In this document: piece by piece, positions 1-14,500 of the stretch
Layout of the letters: each line of letters starts with the position of its first letter
Position numbering within the stretch: position 1 is the first letter of the stretch
NCBI GenBank assembly: GCA_038501625.1
Contig: JAZAYU010000012.1
Location: 8,246,001-8,310,000, forward strand
Direction: 5' to 3'
Origin: Corbicula japonica
Taxonomy: Eukaryota; Mollusca; Bivalvia; Venerida; Cyrenidae
Length of the DNA stretch: 64,000 bases
Translations under genes and position numbers: made by a program
The notes under the pieces: generated by a model
What the model was told of the DNA's origin: nothing
Databases searched by the model: none
What the model saw: only the letters and a program-made list of their open reading frames with translations

Positions 1-249
1 TAAAATTTTAAGATATGAAAAGTATAACTATTTATGTATTCAATGGCAATCAAATTTAAGATATGTAACAAAATTTAAAATTTTACATATTTTTAGGCCA
101 ATATTAGGCCTTTGTGAACCTACTCCTTTGTTTCTAAGCATTACCAATTTACGTGATTATTTGTGCCTCTTTTAAAATTGAAATAAAAGCTGATTTCAAA
201 GATAACTTACATTTTATTTTTCTTTATATTTTATTTAAAAATTTAAACA

Positions 250-1912
250 GAACATCTTTGATATTCGTTTCTAGTTCTTGTACAACAACAAAATTATCCG
301 TGCTCTTAACATCTTGTCTTATAGACATAAAAGAACATGTAATTATGTATTGCAAAAATGTTTTGAAACCACTGGCAAACATTTATTTTGGTCTATAAAA
401 ATCCAAATGACGTTTTGAAGAAGCTTAAATCAAATAATTTTCACGCGTTCTGTTTTTCTACTTATGATTTTTCAACACTATATACTTCTCTCCCTCATAA
501 TTTAATAAGAGACAAGCTAACCAGTCTCACTGAAAAACTTTTGCTAGAGAAAATAAAACATTTATCGCTTGTAATGAACACAGGGCATTCTTGACAGATG
601 GTTCTTATGATTATTATACTTCATGGACCTGTCAAGACCTTGTCCAGGCGCTCACATTTTTTTTGGATAATATTTATTTGAGATTTGGTACCTCTATTTA
701 TAAACAAGTAATATGCATTCCAATCAGTACTAATTGTGCACCCCTTGTTGCTGATCTGTTTTTATACTGTTACGAAAGAGACTTTATGTTATCTCTTTCT
801 ACCGAACTTCAAGATGATATTATTACAGCTTTTAATAACACCTCGAGATACCTTGATGATTTATTAAAAAATATAGATAATAACCATTTTCCATCACTGG
901 TTAATAAGATTCATCCTAAAGAACTACAGCTTAATAAAGCGAACACTTCAGAAAAGCAAGCAATCTTGATCTAAATCTGTCCATTGAAAATGGTTACGTC
1001 ACAACTAAAATATATGATAAAAGAGATGATTTTAATTTTAATATAGTAAATTTTCCGTTTTTAGACGGCGATGTATTTCGTGCAACATCTTACGGGGTTT
1101 ATATCTCACAGCTTGCTCGCTTTTCAAGTGCTTGCAACGATGTGAATGATTTCAATGAACGTAATCTGTGAATTACAGAAAAACTTTTAAAACAGGGTTA
1201 TCGGTATCACAAACTAAGAAAACCTTTTGCAAGTTTTATCGCCGATACCCAGATCTAATTCATAAAATTAATACAGGTGCAGTTTAAAATCACTATTGCA
1301 ACAAGGTATTTCACAGCCGGTTTTTTTTTATGGAGATTTAATTTACAAACTTAAGAAGATAATAGGCAATGTTAATTTCTCCCGGTTATTCGTAAAAACC
1401 ATCTGTAAATTTAAAAAGAAAGGTTACCAACATGAAATTTTACAGCGCTCTGCAGGCCTGGCGATTAATCCATCTACAGTTGATCATTATGCTTACCTCT
1501 TTGGTTGCACGACGGTGGCAGGGGTTTAAGAGTTTATGAAGGTTTATGGGAAATCTTTTCTTTAAAGAACCTAGAAGCTCGACTCGTTTTTTTATCCCTG
1601 TCATCGGGTTCTTGCTGATTTTACTCCAGGAGCTCTTGTACTTGTTTTGTGATACGAGAACCTGTTGGGGCAAGTGTGAGGTTGGTGCACCTAGAACCTG
1701 GTTTAAACCCCCAGTGGCAAATTATTTTGCCACTGACCGTTCCAAGGCGGTAACCCCTCGGGTTCTCACTTTCGTTAATTGTTTGTGGCGTCCATTTTGA
1801 AACTGATTATTGTAAAACCATGCTCTATTTTCCTCTCTACCTTTCGGCTGTGTGGGGAGGCTGTGTCTGCTGGATGTGGCAATTCCTGATATGCATATTT
1901 CACTTTTTTTGT
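250..1912 (+). mobile_element. Penelope-like retroelement copy, degenerate, with 3' tail
   Basis: A broken reverse-transcriptase reading frame is spread over several frames (about 388-594, 591-974, 975-1260, 1296-1529). Recognisable stretches include a FSTYDFSTLYTSLPHNLI-type block, TNCAPLVADLFLYCYERDF and the RT core SRYLDDLL, then LDLNLSIENGYVTTKIYDKR shortly after. Stop codons and frameshifts separate them, so it is not functional. About 1640-1912 is a non-coding 3' tail ending near GATATGCATATTTCACTTTT that recurs throughout the left two thirds of the window. The RT style (xNCAPLxADLF plus YLDD) fits the Penelope-like lineage better than LTR elements, but the clade is a judgement from memory. 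The sequence upstream to position 1 is AT-rich and unassigned. Confidence 0.7.
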
Positions 1913-2202
1913 TTCTAGCGTATATGATCCTTCAGCAAGTTATATCATATGTCAGTCTATGAAACGAATATTGACCACCAAACTGACTACTGCAAATTAA
2001 ATGCAGCTCGGCAGTTCCTATGTTTAAACTATTTTTTACAAAAACTAAAAATTTACTATCACATTCATTTATTATCGTTTATGAATATTGTAGAGCATTC
2101 CTTATGGATTACAGAATGCAACGTTAGTTGCTAGGAGGGAGGAAAACATACATAAAAACAAATACAAGGAAGTATATCCGTGTAAGTATTTTCTTTGTTT
2201 TT

Positions 2203-4346
2203 AACCAGCGAAGCTGGTTTTACTAATCACAATGCTGAAATCGGTATCAAACCAAAACGAGGCACTGGCAACCGGCGATTTACGCATTTCAGAGTTACCA
2301 GAGCAAGCAAAGTAGTCCAAGTTTCCTGTTACGTGTTAAACTTGGCTCGTGCCACGTTAGTATCGCTAAAAGAATACTTGACTGCTTCACTGCGCTGTCC
2401 CTAATTCAGAAAACAATCGACAACAGAAAACCAATTTTTTCTAGGGGTTGTATCCGCCAGGGATTCTTTAGCGAGCCACAGATATGTTACCTTTAGGTAG
2501 AGATATAAACGATATTCCCGATGTTAGGATATTACAATAGCTTAATATTAATTCTGAAATATTTAATATATCTTTTCTGCTAATTCGAAGCTCAAAATAA
2601 CAGTGAAAACATTTTCTTTATTTTGTCATTTTAAAGCCATTCCAATATTGGACGTTTGTTCCGCTGCTAAACTGTTTGTTTCACGATTTTTTTAATTTTT
2701 ATCATTAACAATAATGATAATGATAAATTTCCATCTTAGCATATTTTTCTTCAATTGTCCACTTTATGAAATAAATGCGCAAATGCTTTCACTTAAAATT
2801 TTCAAGACATATTGCGAACATTTGTTTATTATTTGATGATAGGCGTTCATGAGCGTTGTAAATCACTGAACATGAAGCAATCATCATTGCTGAATATTTT
2901 TATATATTGGATTTCCTCATATAAGCGTGACCAGTAAACAGTAAACTATTGAGATGTGTAAAATTTTACATATTAAAACTAGTATACCGGATATTATTCG
3001 TACAGAAATAGGGACATGTAAGATTTACAGATCTATGTATTCGAAACATGCTACGAGCAAGCGCGGTACGTGTCCGGCTAGTACGTACGTGGCAGGAGAC
3101 ACGTCGACAATAAGGCCATCAGTGGTCCAAGGAACGGACTATGATTTGTTTCGGGAATAATGCATAATTTACATTTTTTCCAAAGGTAAAGATGTTTACT
3201 AGGTTTACGTTTTCGATTAAGCTAGAGATGACTATTATTTTTGTTCGGAGTACATGAAATCATAGGCGCAGTAACACAATGAATATGCAAATGTCAGTGA
3301 CGTCACAATTTCCGCGTTTTGAAGAAAGCCAAAGAACAGTAAAAGTACGTGTGAATATAGAGGACAAACCATGATGAAGCCTAAAATTAAAAACGACACA
3401 TCTGTCTGCTGAAACTGATGTTATATGAACGGATCGTAAGCTAATGGACATTTATCCCATCTCCTTAACAACCAAAACTCAATGATATGTTTACGAATGT
3501 CTTAAATCTGGCACCTTTTTCTAATAATAGGCTACATGAAAAAACCATCGAGTCAGTTATTATATACAACTTAATACGGTGGAAATTTATGGTATAAGCT
3601 ATAGTAATTCATTTTCCTCTGAAATGGTCTTCAGTTTTACATGTGTGTTATCTAGCATAAAATTCCAATGCTTTCGGCAATGTTATGACTCTCGGTTGTT
3701 TTATCTTAATATGTAGGATTCTCAATTCTATGATTTCCTTTACATGTTATTCACAATGAAGGAAACAATTATATACTTCTTATTTCAAATAAATGCATAA
3801 TCATTCCCATCGATCGGGTCTCACTTTTTATATCATTTTTCGTGTTCATTCTGTCTTTGGGATGTCAGTACATATATTTCACTATTATAATTTCTTGCTT
3901 AAAACCCTTTACTCAATATATACGTCTTTCATCACATAGGTGACTAGTTCAGGTCCCAGTCAGCTGGCACACAAGTGCCATCTGATCTGGATCTTAAATT
4001 TGTGATTACTGGTCAGAAAAAATTAATATTTCTAAAAGCGAACATTTTAAATCCAAATCAGATCGCAAAGATATGCCAGCTGATATGGATCTAAGCTGTT
4101 CGCCCAAGCTATGAAGGTATATCTATGGAGTAAAGGGTTAACAGAAGCCTTCATCCAGAGAATACATGGAAACCCTTATTTCCACTATCATCTAGACAAG
4201 ATGAAGGTCTTTGCGAGTGAAACAAGTTCTTTTGCTTTTTCGTAAATGGGTACATGTATGAGAATCATGGCACTGGTTATTCTCAAAAAGCAAAATCGCT
4301 TCGCTGGTTTTTTGTACTTTCAGTACTTTGATTTAAGAATGTTGTT
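2203..4346 (+). mobile_element. 2.1-kb TIR element, copy 1 (inverted relative to copy 2)
   Basis: The block opens with AACCAGCGAAGC and its mirror GCTTCGCTGGTT ends at 4309, giving about 12-bp terminal inverted repeats. Almost the whole interior matches 15092-17209 read on the opposite strand. A nearly identical 14-15 bp run (ATTT(T)CTTTGTTTTT) lies at 2188-2202 and 4347-4360 and may be a target-site duplication. If so, the inserted unit includes about 35 bp past the right TIR. No long ORF is present, so it is probably non-autonomous. The interior at about 3944-4141 holds a GATC-rich palindromic segment seen again at 57030-57236. Confidence 0.7.
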
Positions 4347-4533
4347 ATTTCTTTGTTTTTGGCGATGTAGTTTCCCTTACATTAATACCTTTTAAGCTTC
4401 TATAATTACAACCAGCGATGACTTGTTCATGTGTGTATCTGTTTCTGGTATATATGTAATGCATAAGTACATAGTAACACAAAAACCTGCTAAACTAGCA
4501 GTAATGAAGCAAAAATCAAAATTACAAATTATC

Positions 4534-5033
4534 NNNNNNNNNNNNNNNNNNNNNNNNNNNNNNNNNNNNNNNNNNNNNNNNNNNNNNNNNNNNNNNNNNN
4601 NNNNNNNNNNNNNNNNNNNNNNNNNNNNNNNNNNNNNNNNNNNNNNNNNNNNNNNNNNNNNNNNNNNNNNNNNNNNNNNNNNNNNNNNNNNNNNNNNNNN
4701 NNNNNNNNNNNNNNNNNNNNNNNNNNNNNNNNNNNNNNNNNNNNNNNNNNNNNNNNNNNNNNNNNNNNNNNNNNNNNNNNNNNNNNNNNNNNNNNNNNNN
4801 NNNNNNNNNNNNNNNNNNNNNNNNNNNNNNNNNNNNNNNNNNNNNNNNNNNNNNNNNNNNNNNNNNNNNNNNNNNNNNNNNNNNNNNNNNNNNNNNNNNN
4901 NNNNNNNNNNNNNNNNNNNNNNNNNNNNNNNNNNNNNNNNNNNNNNNNNNNNNNNNNNNNNNNNNNNNNNNNNNNNNNNNNNNNNNNNNNNNNNNNNNNN
5001 NNNNNNNNNNNNNNNNNNNNNNNNNNNNNNNNN
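4534..5033. other. assembly gap (500 N)
   Basis: Exactly 500 consecutive N. The round number suggests a placeholder of unknown true size. It lies downstream of the last visible EGF exon of receptor gene A and could hide further exons. Confidence 0.99.
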
Positions 5034-5429
5034 GAGTGTGCGAGTTACATGTATATTTCATACAATTTATTCTTTTATTTGTTTCATGCGTAGAATGCGT
5101 AGGATGAATGTCAATTTGCATCGAAAACGAAATCAAATAATGGTGAAATAAAACTGTGAACATCTGGTGGCATCGAAGATTTCTACAAATGCATAGAATT
5201 GACGACATATCAAAATATGACAGTAAGACAGGCGATATAAATGAGATTCAGTACGAAACATTGACGCTTTAATAGAAAGAATCAATGAGAGCTCTAAAGA
5301 ATTGATATTGCTCAGAAAACTTGTTTTATATTTATATACTGTAATATTTCCAAATCATAACTCTGTACTAAACTGACACCTCAAATTCGTGTTTATATTA
5401 TTCAAACGATAAGTGATTAAACGTCTTGC

Positions 5430-5573
5430 CTTGATCACACCTTGGCAGTTTCCAACCATCCTGACATCCACCGACACATTCCCCATCAACATGGTTACAG
5501 TGCTGATATCCTTTTGAACAGTATATGCTGCATCGTTCGTTGCATTGTGCACCATAACTTCCTGCTCCACATG
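5430..5573 (-). CDS. Gene A exon: EGF-like 8 (GC donor)
   Basis: 8-Cys laminin/MEGF-type module starting TCGAGSYGAQC and ending GCQDGWKLPRCDQ, 144 nt, phase 1 at both ends. The acceptor TTTACAG is good. The donor reads AAG|GCAAGA, which matches the GC-AG intron consensus. Read-through would stop after about ten residues. It is the last gene A exon I can identify before the gap. Confidence 0.72.
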
Positions 5574-8500
5574 CTGTAAAGATATGTATGGATCTAAGCA
5601 CACATCTAAAACCAGTTTTAATATACATATTTATCATTACACATGAACAGCAACTGACCGCGAGAAGACGTACCACCCGTTTCTAAGAAAATTTTGAATT
5701 TTGATAATATTTATCATGCCAGCCACCATGATCGCGCTAGATAAGCTCTATGTGTTCTGGTGTCAGTAAGATAATCGAGTCTCTATCCATTATCGCCTTA
5801 CAGTAATAACTTTTTTTGCATGCAACACGGTTGAGGAGTGAATGGTTGAAGTCAATTCATCCAGACAACTTCAACTTGTGTGTTCATATGCGAACCAATA
5901 GGACAAAAGCAAGACTTTTGCACCACAGAACACGATTCAAACGCTGAGTAAAAAAAGCATTGCCACTGCTTGATCAAAAGTAGTAAAACCTTTTTATTGT
6001 TATTAGTGTCTTGTTGAAATGGTTTTTGTTATAGCACATTTCTTCTCATTTTCTTGCTATGTGGAGCAGCTGTGTTATATATCGCTATTCCTGATATGCA
6101 TATTTCACTTTTTAACATAGCAATCAGGATAAAGATAAGTTTAATAAATGTGCATAATTACTGTGATTTAATATGAGCATTACCTTGTTTGCATATGTCC
6201 CCTATAAAACCCGGTTTACATTCTCCGGGACACCTTCCATTTGACTTAAAACACACTGCATCGTTTAAACAATTCCCAGTACAAGTATATGCGCATTCTT
6301 TACCAAATTTTCCGTCCTCACATTCTATAAAATAAAGAAAATGACCAACATTTTAAAAAAAATACCAAATTTAAATCGACAACAGAAGCGTCTTTTTCAG
6401 TAGGTATTTATACTCATTCCGTATTCCGATAGAAATTGAAGCTTGACCTCGCTTAAGGCGAAGCCTCAAGATGGGTAATTATTTTGGGAATGATCCTTGT
6501 CTTTCTATCTGTTCTTCTGTCCATCATTGATACTTATTTTGTAACCATCTAGTGATCAAGATTTGTCAGGATGCTTAACTCTGTACAATTTTGGACAAGA
6601 TTGAAAATCCTTCATCCAAGTTAAAAAACTAGATCATACTTTAGGTAAGTCCAATTAAAAGAAACCGTGTAATTTTGCTATAAGTCACAACTTTGATCTA
6701 GTAACTACCAAACTTGGTAAGAATGTTTGTCTAATTGATATTTTGTACAAGATTAAATCTGGGTCTTCTATGCCATATCATATAAAAACTTTGTTACCTC
6801 CAGTGATTTATAAATCAAACCATTGATCGAAAAGCCAACATAACCACCCTCGAACATTTAAATCATTGCTTAAATTTTAGAGAGAAATGTAGTTTACATG
6901 AGTATAATAAAAATAGGCAAACTGTAAACAGGAATCAAGACTACGTAGTCTAGATTCCTGCTGTAAATTAATACCTACAATTATAAACAGTTAATCCAAC
7001 TACATATAATTACAGAATTTAGTCTTTGTGGAAAAATAAATATGTAAAAGCGAAATGTCATTAATTGTTATACACTTTTACCAGTACATGTAGGACACAA
7101 AAAATAATAGAGATGATGCAGTCAACAACAAGAAATATTTACGTTATCAATGTATTAGTTAATCACATACTCGTAATAGATGTCGGTGTTGTATCCTCAT
7201 TGACCTATCCAGTAGTAGTTTATATATTCAATTTCTTATTATTTGCTTGAAAGCTTGTTACGTGTTTTGCATAAATTGTCTGCTTGTAAGGGTTTTTTAA
7301 AACGATTTCTTTTATACACCAACATTTTACGCGGCAGATTGACATAACAAATTACTCACAGCCCTTTCCATGAATATTGTGTAATTAATTCTGCATAATA
7401 TTATATTTTAAGTTGCATTTACAGAACTCATGATTAATTTTGTTTGAAGCTTCTGTCTTTTATTCTAAAAAATTATAAACTCATTGCCTTTATCACAACG
7501 TGTGCCTATCCAACCATCCTGACATCCCTCACAAATCCCGTTAACATGGTTACAACGACTGCGGAAACAACGTTTGTCACATGACTCCTTGCAATTTGCA
7601 CCATATGATCCGTCTGCACATACTGTTAAAATAATAGACTCATGTTTAACACAGTTTTCGATACGTTAATAATAAATGGTGCTTTTCTGGTGAGTAGATG
7701 AATAGAAGAAAACGGTTTTATGCAAACTTAAGCGACTTGTCGGGAAATATCGTTGCTCTCTTACTACTTAAACTATGTATGTTAAAAATGACACATTTTC
7801 ATAAACAAAGAATCAGGTTCACATGGTTACTGATAAAGCATCACTCTTCTGGATCGGTTTTTATGTCATTACGAAAGAGTCATTATGTTATATGTTCTTT
7901 CTGCTGTCAAAATCACGTTACAAATATATGAACATATTTGCAACATCTTTGGACATTCATTTTTCATCGCTGGAGCTTGTTCACTTGTTTTGAAAAATAT
8001 TTGTATGAAAATACTTGTTACACATCTGCATGATATGATATTTTTAAGAATAAAAGAAGGTGCTCAGAATTTGCTTGAAGCTTCTTTCTAATAATTATTA
8101 TTCTGAAGACGCAAACTCCTTTCCTTTATCACAATGTGGCCCTCTCCAACCGTCCTGACATCCATCAGTACAATTCCCATCAACATGGTCACAACGCTTG
8201 GTAGAACAGCGTGAGTTACACGGCTTCTTGCATTCCGCTCCATAAAATCCTTCATCACATTCTGTTACATTCAATGCAAATGACGTAGTTTGTTGCTTCA
8301 CGTTACAAATATATGAACATATAACATATATATACAACAACTGTGGCTGTGTGGGGAGGCTGTGTATGCTGGATGTGGCCATTCCTGATATGCATATTTC
8401 ATTTTTTTGGTATGCTAGTTAGTAGTCGAGTTGAAGAAAAACAAGTAAAGCGAACTTGAACGAGTGTATTGTCGGGAGCCTTCTGACCAATCTGCTCACT

Positions 8501-11500
8501 ACGATAGTGTTTTATCATGAAATTTACATCGATTTTTCTTTTAAATGAAGAATCGTATTTGAAATTGACATTATTTGAAGAAAATTTTTGCGTACAGCGA
8601 TTAACGTATCTAAGAAAACGTTTTGAACATCAAAGTGGCAAATTTAATTGCAGTATAATATCTGAATTTGCTGGATTACAGATAAAGTGTAACCTGCTGT
8701 GCAGTTTTTGCCTTTCCAACCGTCTCTACAGCGTTTGCATGTACCATCAATATGATCGCATTCATAGATACAGTTTGGACTGCATGTGTGTACACAATCG
8801 AGGCCAAACATTCCACGTCGGCATGCTGAAATATTATAAATAATTAAACTTCTGAAACATTATTTAAAAGATAGACTATGATTGATTTGAAACACTTAAC
8901 TATAGACTATTTGATATTCACTAATCGGAGGTAACACAAATAAATTCATTTTCTTTCCATGACGGGAGAGATATTAGAAGCCAGTGCTAAACGTTTGCTA
9001 AAAATTTATGTAATGAACAAAGGCAAATAAGGTCTCTTACCTATTGCACATACGTCACATATACAGTTCAGGCTGCTGGGAAGGTACTTTACAATAAATA
9101 ACCCTCAGCATATTTTTTATTATTTCGATTCAATGCAAATCAAACTTTCTTGATCATAATCTTTCCATTGAAAATGGTTACTCACTAAAATATCTGATAA
9201 AAAAGATGGTCAAAAATTTTAATGTTGTAAATTTTCTGTTTGTAACGGCGATGTTCCTCGTGAAATACTTTACGAGGTTTATATTTCACAGCTTAGTTGC
9301 ATTTTACAGCTTTAAATACTGTTAAAGGTTTCAATGAACGTTATCTTTACATAAGAGAAGAACTTTAAAACAGGATTATCGGTGCCACAAATTAAGCAAA
9401 ACCCTTTGCAATACTTAGTTTTATCGCCAATATCCAGATGTAATTAAAATACATGTGCAGTCAAAAATCATTATTGCAACAAGGTATTTTCACAGCCAGT
9501 TTTTATGGAAATTTAATTTATAAACAAACGAAAATGAAAGACAATATTGATTTCTCCACGTTATTCGTAAAACAAAATCTATGTAAATTCAATGGAAAGG
9601 TTACCAACATGGTATTCTACAGCGCTCTGCATGCCCGTTAATTAATCCATTTACACTTAATCGTTATGCTTTCCTCTGTATTTGCACGACTGTTGCAGGG
9701 TTTTTAAATGTTTATAAAGATTTATAGGGATATATTGTGAAAGAACCTAGAAGCTTGATCCGTTTCATTTATAACTGTCATCGTGTTCTTGCCGATTAGA
9801 CTCCAAGGGATCTATCTTAGTAAGATTATTGAGTACCCGTCCTTTTGCTTATTTACTATAATTATGTTTGTATGCTTTTGCATGCAACATGGTTGAGTTA
9901 ATGCGTGGGTTGGAGTTATTCCACCAAGACAAGTTGTACTTGTTTGTTCATAAGAGAACCTGTGTGAGGTTGGTGCATCCTACAACCTGGTTTAAACCCC
10001 CAGTGGCTAATTATTTTGCAACTGACGTTCCAATGCAGTAACCCAAGGGGTTCTCTTTATCGTTTATTGTTTGTGGTGTCTACTTTGAAAGTGATTCTCT
10101 TATAGACACATGCTCTCTTTTTCTCTCTACTGTTTGGCTGCGTGGGTAGGCTGTTGTTTCCGGTTATGGCAATTCTTGATATGAATTTTTAATTATTTCC
10201 GTATTTTTCAAGTGCTAACGATCAAATAAAACAACTAATTTTTATTACGATTCTCGCATTTGTCCCCCATGTAGCCAGGTTTACATCCTCGCGGACAGCT
10301 TCCATTGGTCTTCACACATGCTTCGTCATTGAAACAGTTGCCAGAACAAGGGGTTCTGCAGTTTACTCCGTACGCTCCATCGTCACATTCTACAGTAAAA
10401 TATATATGATGCAATATCTTTCGACATATAAATGTACAGTAAACGTAGAATATTCCCCTGTGTTTATTTGTGAATCACAGCAGCAGCTTTAAAATCCCGT
10501 CATATGATGGCAAAAAAACATTTACAACACTTAGGAGACGAGATTTAATAATGTAAAGCCCAAAATGCTGGTGAAGGTGATACACTGTATAAGTTTGTTT
10601 TCAATATAGCATCATGATATGTACAAGAGGTGGATAGCGAAATGAAAACAAGAAATTAATATTAAACTATTGCGGGCAGTCATTGAAATGCATATTACTG
10701 CTCATACCGCCTACAGACGGAATAAGTGCAGCTCAGCACCTAAACACGTACGCCTTACAAATTGAATCAACCCACATGTGTGCAGAAGACGGTGAACATG
10801 AAACTTCCGTGCACATCATATTACTACCATTTAATGACACGCGGCGTAGAGTCGTCAGAAATACATGTGGGTTTGTCAGAAACGATAATACATATGTAAT
10901 ATAATACCAGTATGCAATCTGTAGGCTTGTATTTGTCGAGTTGGGTATGTAAACAATATCACGCGAGACCGAAGGTCGAGCGTGATTTGGTTTACATACG
11001 CATCGAGAAAATGTACACCCACAGATTGCATATTGGTTTTAATGTTCCTTTTATTATTTAATCTTATTTCAATCCCAATTAAGTGAGCACTAAATCAAAA
11101 ATGAATAGGGAAAGCTGATGTAAGCAATTACGTCAACGCAACGAAATTTTATTAAAATCGTGTTTTAGATAGTATTCCAAAGTGATTCAGAAACTTGTTT
11201 TTTACAAAACGGTCATCTTTCAGATTTTTAAAATTAGGTCGTGGTTGTAGACAAGGTGATCCAATTTCTCCTTACATATTTATACTTAGTGTTGAAATTC
11301 TTGGTAAAATGATTAGACACAATCCAAGTATAGGAGGTATTCGTATCTATGACACTGAACATAAACTAAGTCAGTACGCTGTTGACACACAGATTTTCTT
11401 AAATGGTACAGAACTTTCTCTTAGATGTTGTTTATCAATTTTAGATCAGTTTTACCATATGTCGGGATTAAAAAATTAATATTGAAAAAACCAAAGCATT

Positions 11501-14500
11501 ATGGAAAGGATCTCTCACGAATTCACATCAAAGACTGTGTTCAGACATTGCCTTAGACTGGACCAACGCTCCTTTAAAAATACTGGGAGTTACTTTTTCT
11601 TCAGATGTTAACGAAAAATGGAATTCAAATGGTCCCGACATAATAAAAAAATGTGAAAGTACGATAAATGTATTGTCGAAAAGAAACTTAACAATATTTG
11701 GCAAAATAACAATCATAAAATCCTTAATTATATCAAAATTTGTACATTTATTTATATCTCTACCCAATCCGCCTAAAAATATTATAAAGCAAATTGAAAC
11801 TATTTCATTTAAATATCTATGGAACAATGGCCCAGACAGAATCAAACGCACACTTGCCTATAAACCGATAGATCAAGGTGGTCTAGGAATGATTCACATC
11901 AACAGCTTTATACAAAGTTTGAAAATAAGTTGGATCGGAAGACTTATATTGCAACAAAACAATAATTGGGCATCGCTTGTAACCTTAAGTTTACCAAAAT
12001 TATTAAGCTTAGGGTCAAACTACTTAAACATATGCGCACAGGATATAAAAAAATCCATTCTGGAAAAATGTTATTGAAAATTGGCATACTTTTACTCTTA
12101 AATTCGAAATACAAAAATTAGAAGATATCCTGACCTCTCCTCTTTGGTATAATCATAATTTAGAAAATAAACAATTGTACTTTGAAAATTGGCATAAAAA
12201 CAATATAGTCTATGTTATAGATTTGATTGATGAAACGGGAAAATTCTTTTCATTTGATCAATTAAAACGAAGATACAATATTCAAGGAACATTTCTTGAT
12301 TGCTACAGAGTTTTGAACAATATACCTAATGATTGGAAACAAACAATAACACATTCCCAGTCTAATGTTCAAATCATTAAATGCAATATGTACCTAAACC
12401 CATACTTAAAATGCTTAGTAAAATACATAAAAGGATGTAAGCTATTTTACAAAACTTTACTTTTTAACAAGGAAATCGCTATTTCTGAAAAATGGAATAA
12501 TATTTTGGGAAATATTTCCATCGAAGAAATGTCACTAGGTTATAAATGGGTAAATCAAATTGATGACATTAAATTGAAACGCTTTCAGTGTAAAATAAAT
12601 AGCAGCATATTAGTAACTAAAATTCTCCTATTTAAGATCAATAAATCTGACAATGACAGACGTTCATTCTGTCAACATTCTTTAGAAAGCATTATACACA
12701 TTCTTTTTAGATGTCCTGTAGTTAACAAGTTCATTAATGAAATAAGACTCTGGCTGAAAAACGAATGCCAATTGGACTTCTCTTTTGAAGAAAAGAATTT
12801 CATATTTTCAAATGAAAATAATGAGGTGAAAAATTATATGTACTTAATCTCTAAATATTTTATTTACAAAACTAAGTTTGAAGAAAGATGTAATTCACAC
12901 CTATCGGTATTACTGTTTAAATAATATTTGAGACAAAAACTAAAAACAAAGAAATATACTGCACATATACATGGAAAACAAGACTCGTTTGACAAAAATT
13001 TCGGCAATATACTAAATAAGACTGCTAGAAATGAAAATCCCTGACAGTTCTAATTAAATTGGTATGCAATTCTTTATATAAGATAGGTATTATTCACTCT
13101 GCATAATTTAAATCTGCCACAAAGTAAGGCTAAGTTTTTACAACACGATAAAACAAGCATTATACTAAACAAAAAATACTATTTACAACACGCTTTGGGG
13201 GTCAATGGGAAGGGGGTGGGAATTGCGCGATTCTTTATTACTTTATTACATACATTTCCATTCGAGGGCAAATATGCGACTGCTGTTTAATTTTCGTTAA
13301 TTTAATTGTATTTTTTTCTTTTCTTATAACATTCTAAAAAGTTTCGGTGTTCAAGTCTGTATAAATAGTTATTTTCCTTGTAGGGAGCATATCACAAATG
13401 ATCATGGATCTGTATTGTCTAGTTATTCGATTACTTACAATATGTATGGTTTTATGGTCATGTTTCATTATAACATTATGCAATTGTAATTGTAAAAGAA
13501 TTGAAAAAATAAATGGGGTTACCCTTAAATGGGACCCGAAACAAAAAAAAAACAAAAAAAAAAAACAACAGACTATTTGAGTTAGCTCCAACATATCAAT
13601 TCATTTTAAATATTGCACTCAGAAGCACACAAACATCTATAAAAAAAGAAGCTTTGAGCAAATACAGATACCATCTTCAAACTTGAAAGAACATTTTGAT
13701 ATGGCCAAAAAACACCATCTTAATCTACATCACTTTCACGAAGATCAACAGTATTTTCAAAGTTATGCCACTTCACATTTAGAGTTGGTGTTAAAGTCTT
13801 TATTCTATAATATCATTTAAGTGATTGACATTGAATTAAAATAGATGTCCCTAATCATAAATTACTTACAAATTTTCCAATGATAGTGCCTCTAGCTGGG
13901 AGCGAACCCGTTCATGGTGACAGCGCCTAGCCGTGCAATTCCTGCGACGCAACCAACTAAGCTAGCCGAGACAACCCCCAAAAAGGTTGATCGGATAGCC
14001 CTGATATACGTAACTATCACTGCATGACATCGGTAACCGGTTATTTTACTGATAACACTACTGACTATATGTTCATGGATACTTTTTACGACCGCCACAC
14101 TGCACAAATAGCGCGAACTCTTCCAAATATATTTCATAGAAATTCCCCTTTTAAGTTCAATATTTATGGTGCATTAAGGATTTATTTCAGTTACCATTCA
14201 CTTTTTAATAACATTCCTCTTTGCACATAAATGTTTTGTCATGGCTGTTGTTCTTTTAATATTTAAATTGCATTTTTTTAAAATGAATCGAATAGTCAAG
14301 CGTGATGCCTCATTTTACAGCTCTTGTTAAACTGATTATTGAATTTTGTTATTTCTACTTTTTGGATATGTTGGAAGGCTTTGTTTCCTATGTGTAGCTA
14401 TTTCGGATATGCATTGTTAACTTTTTTACAAAATCTCTAAGGTAAACACATTTTTATATAACGAAACTAAACAGCGAAACATGTACTTACTTTGATCGCA

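Noticed and set aside
4423..5208. ORFs on both strands spanning about 240 codons
   Set aside because: They consist almost wholly of N positions from the assembly gap.
13881..14070. tRNA gene
   Set aside because: A- and B-box-like motifs are present, but no acceptor-stem pairing or anticodon arm could be placed, and the sequence is repeated in truncated forms across the window.
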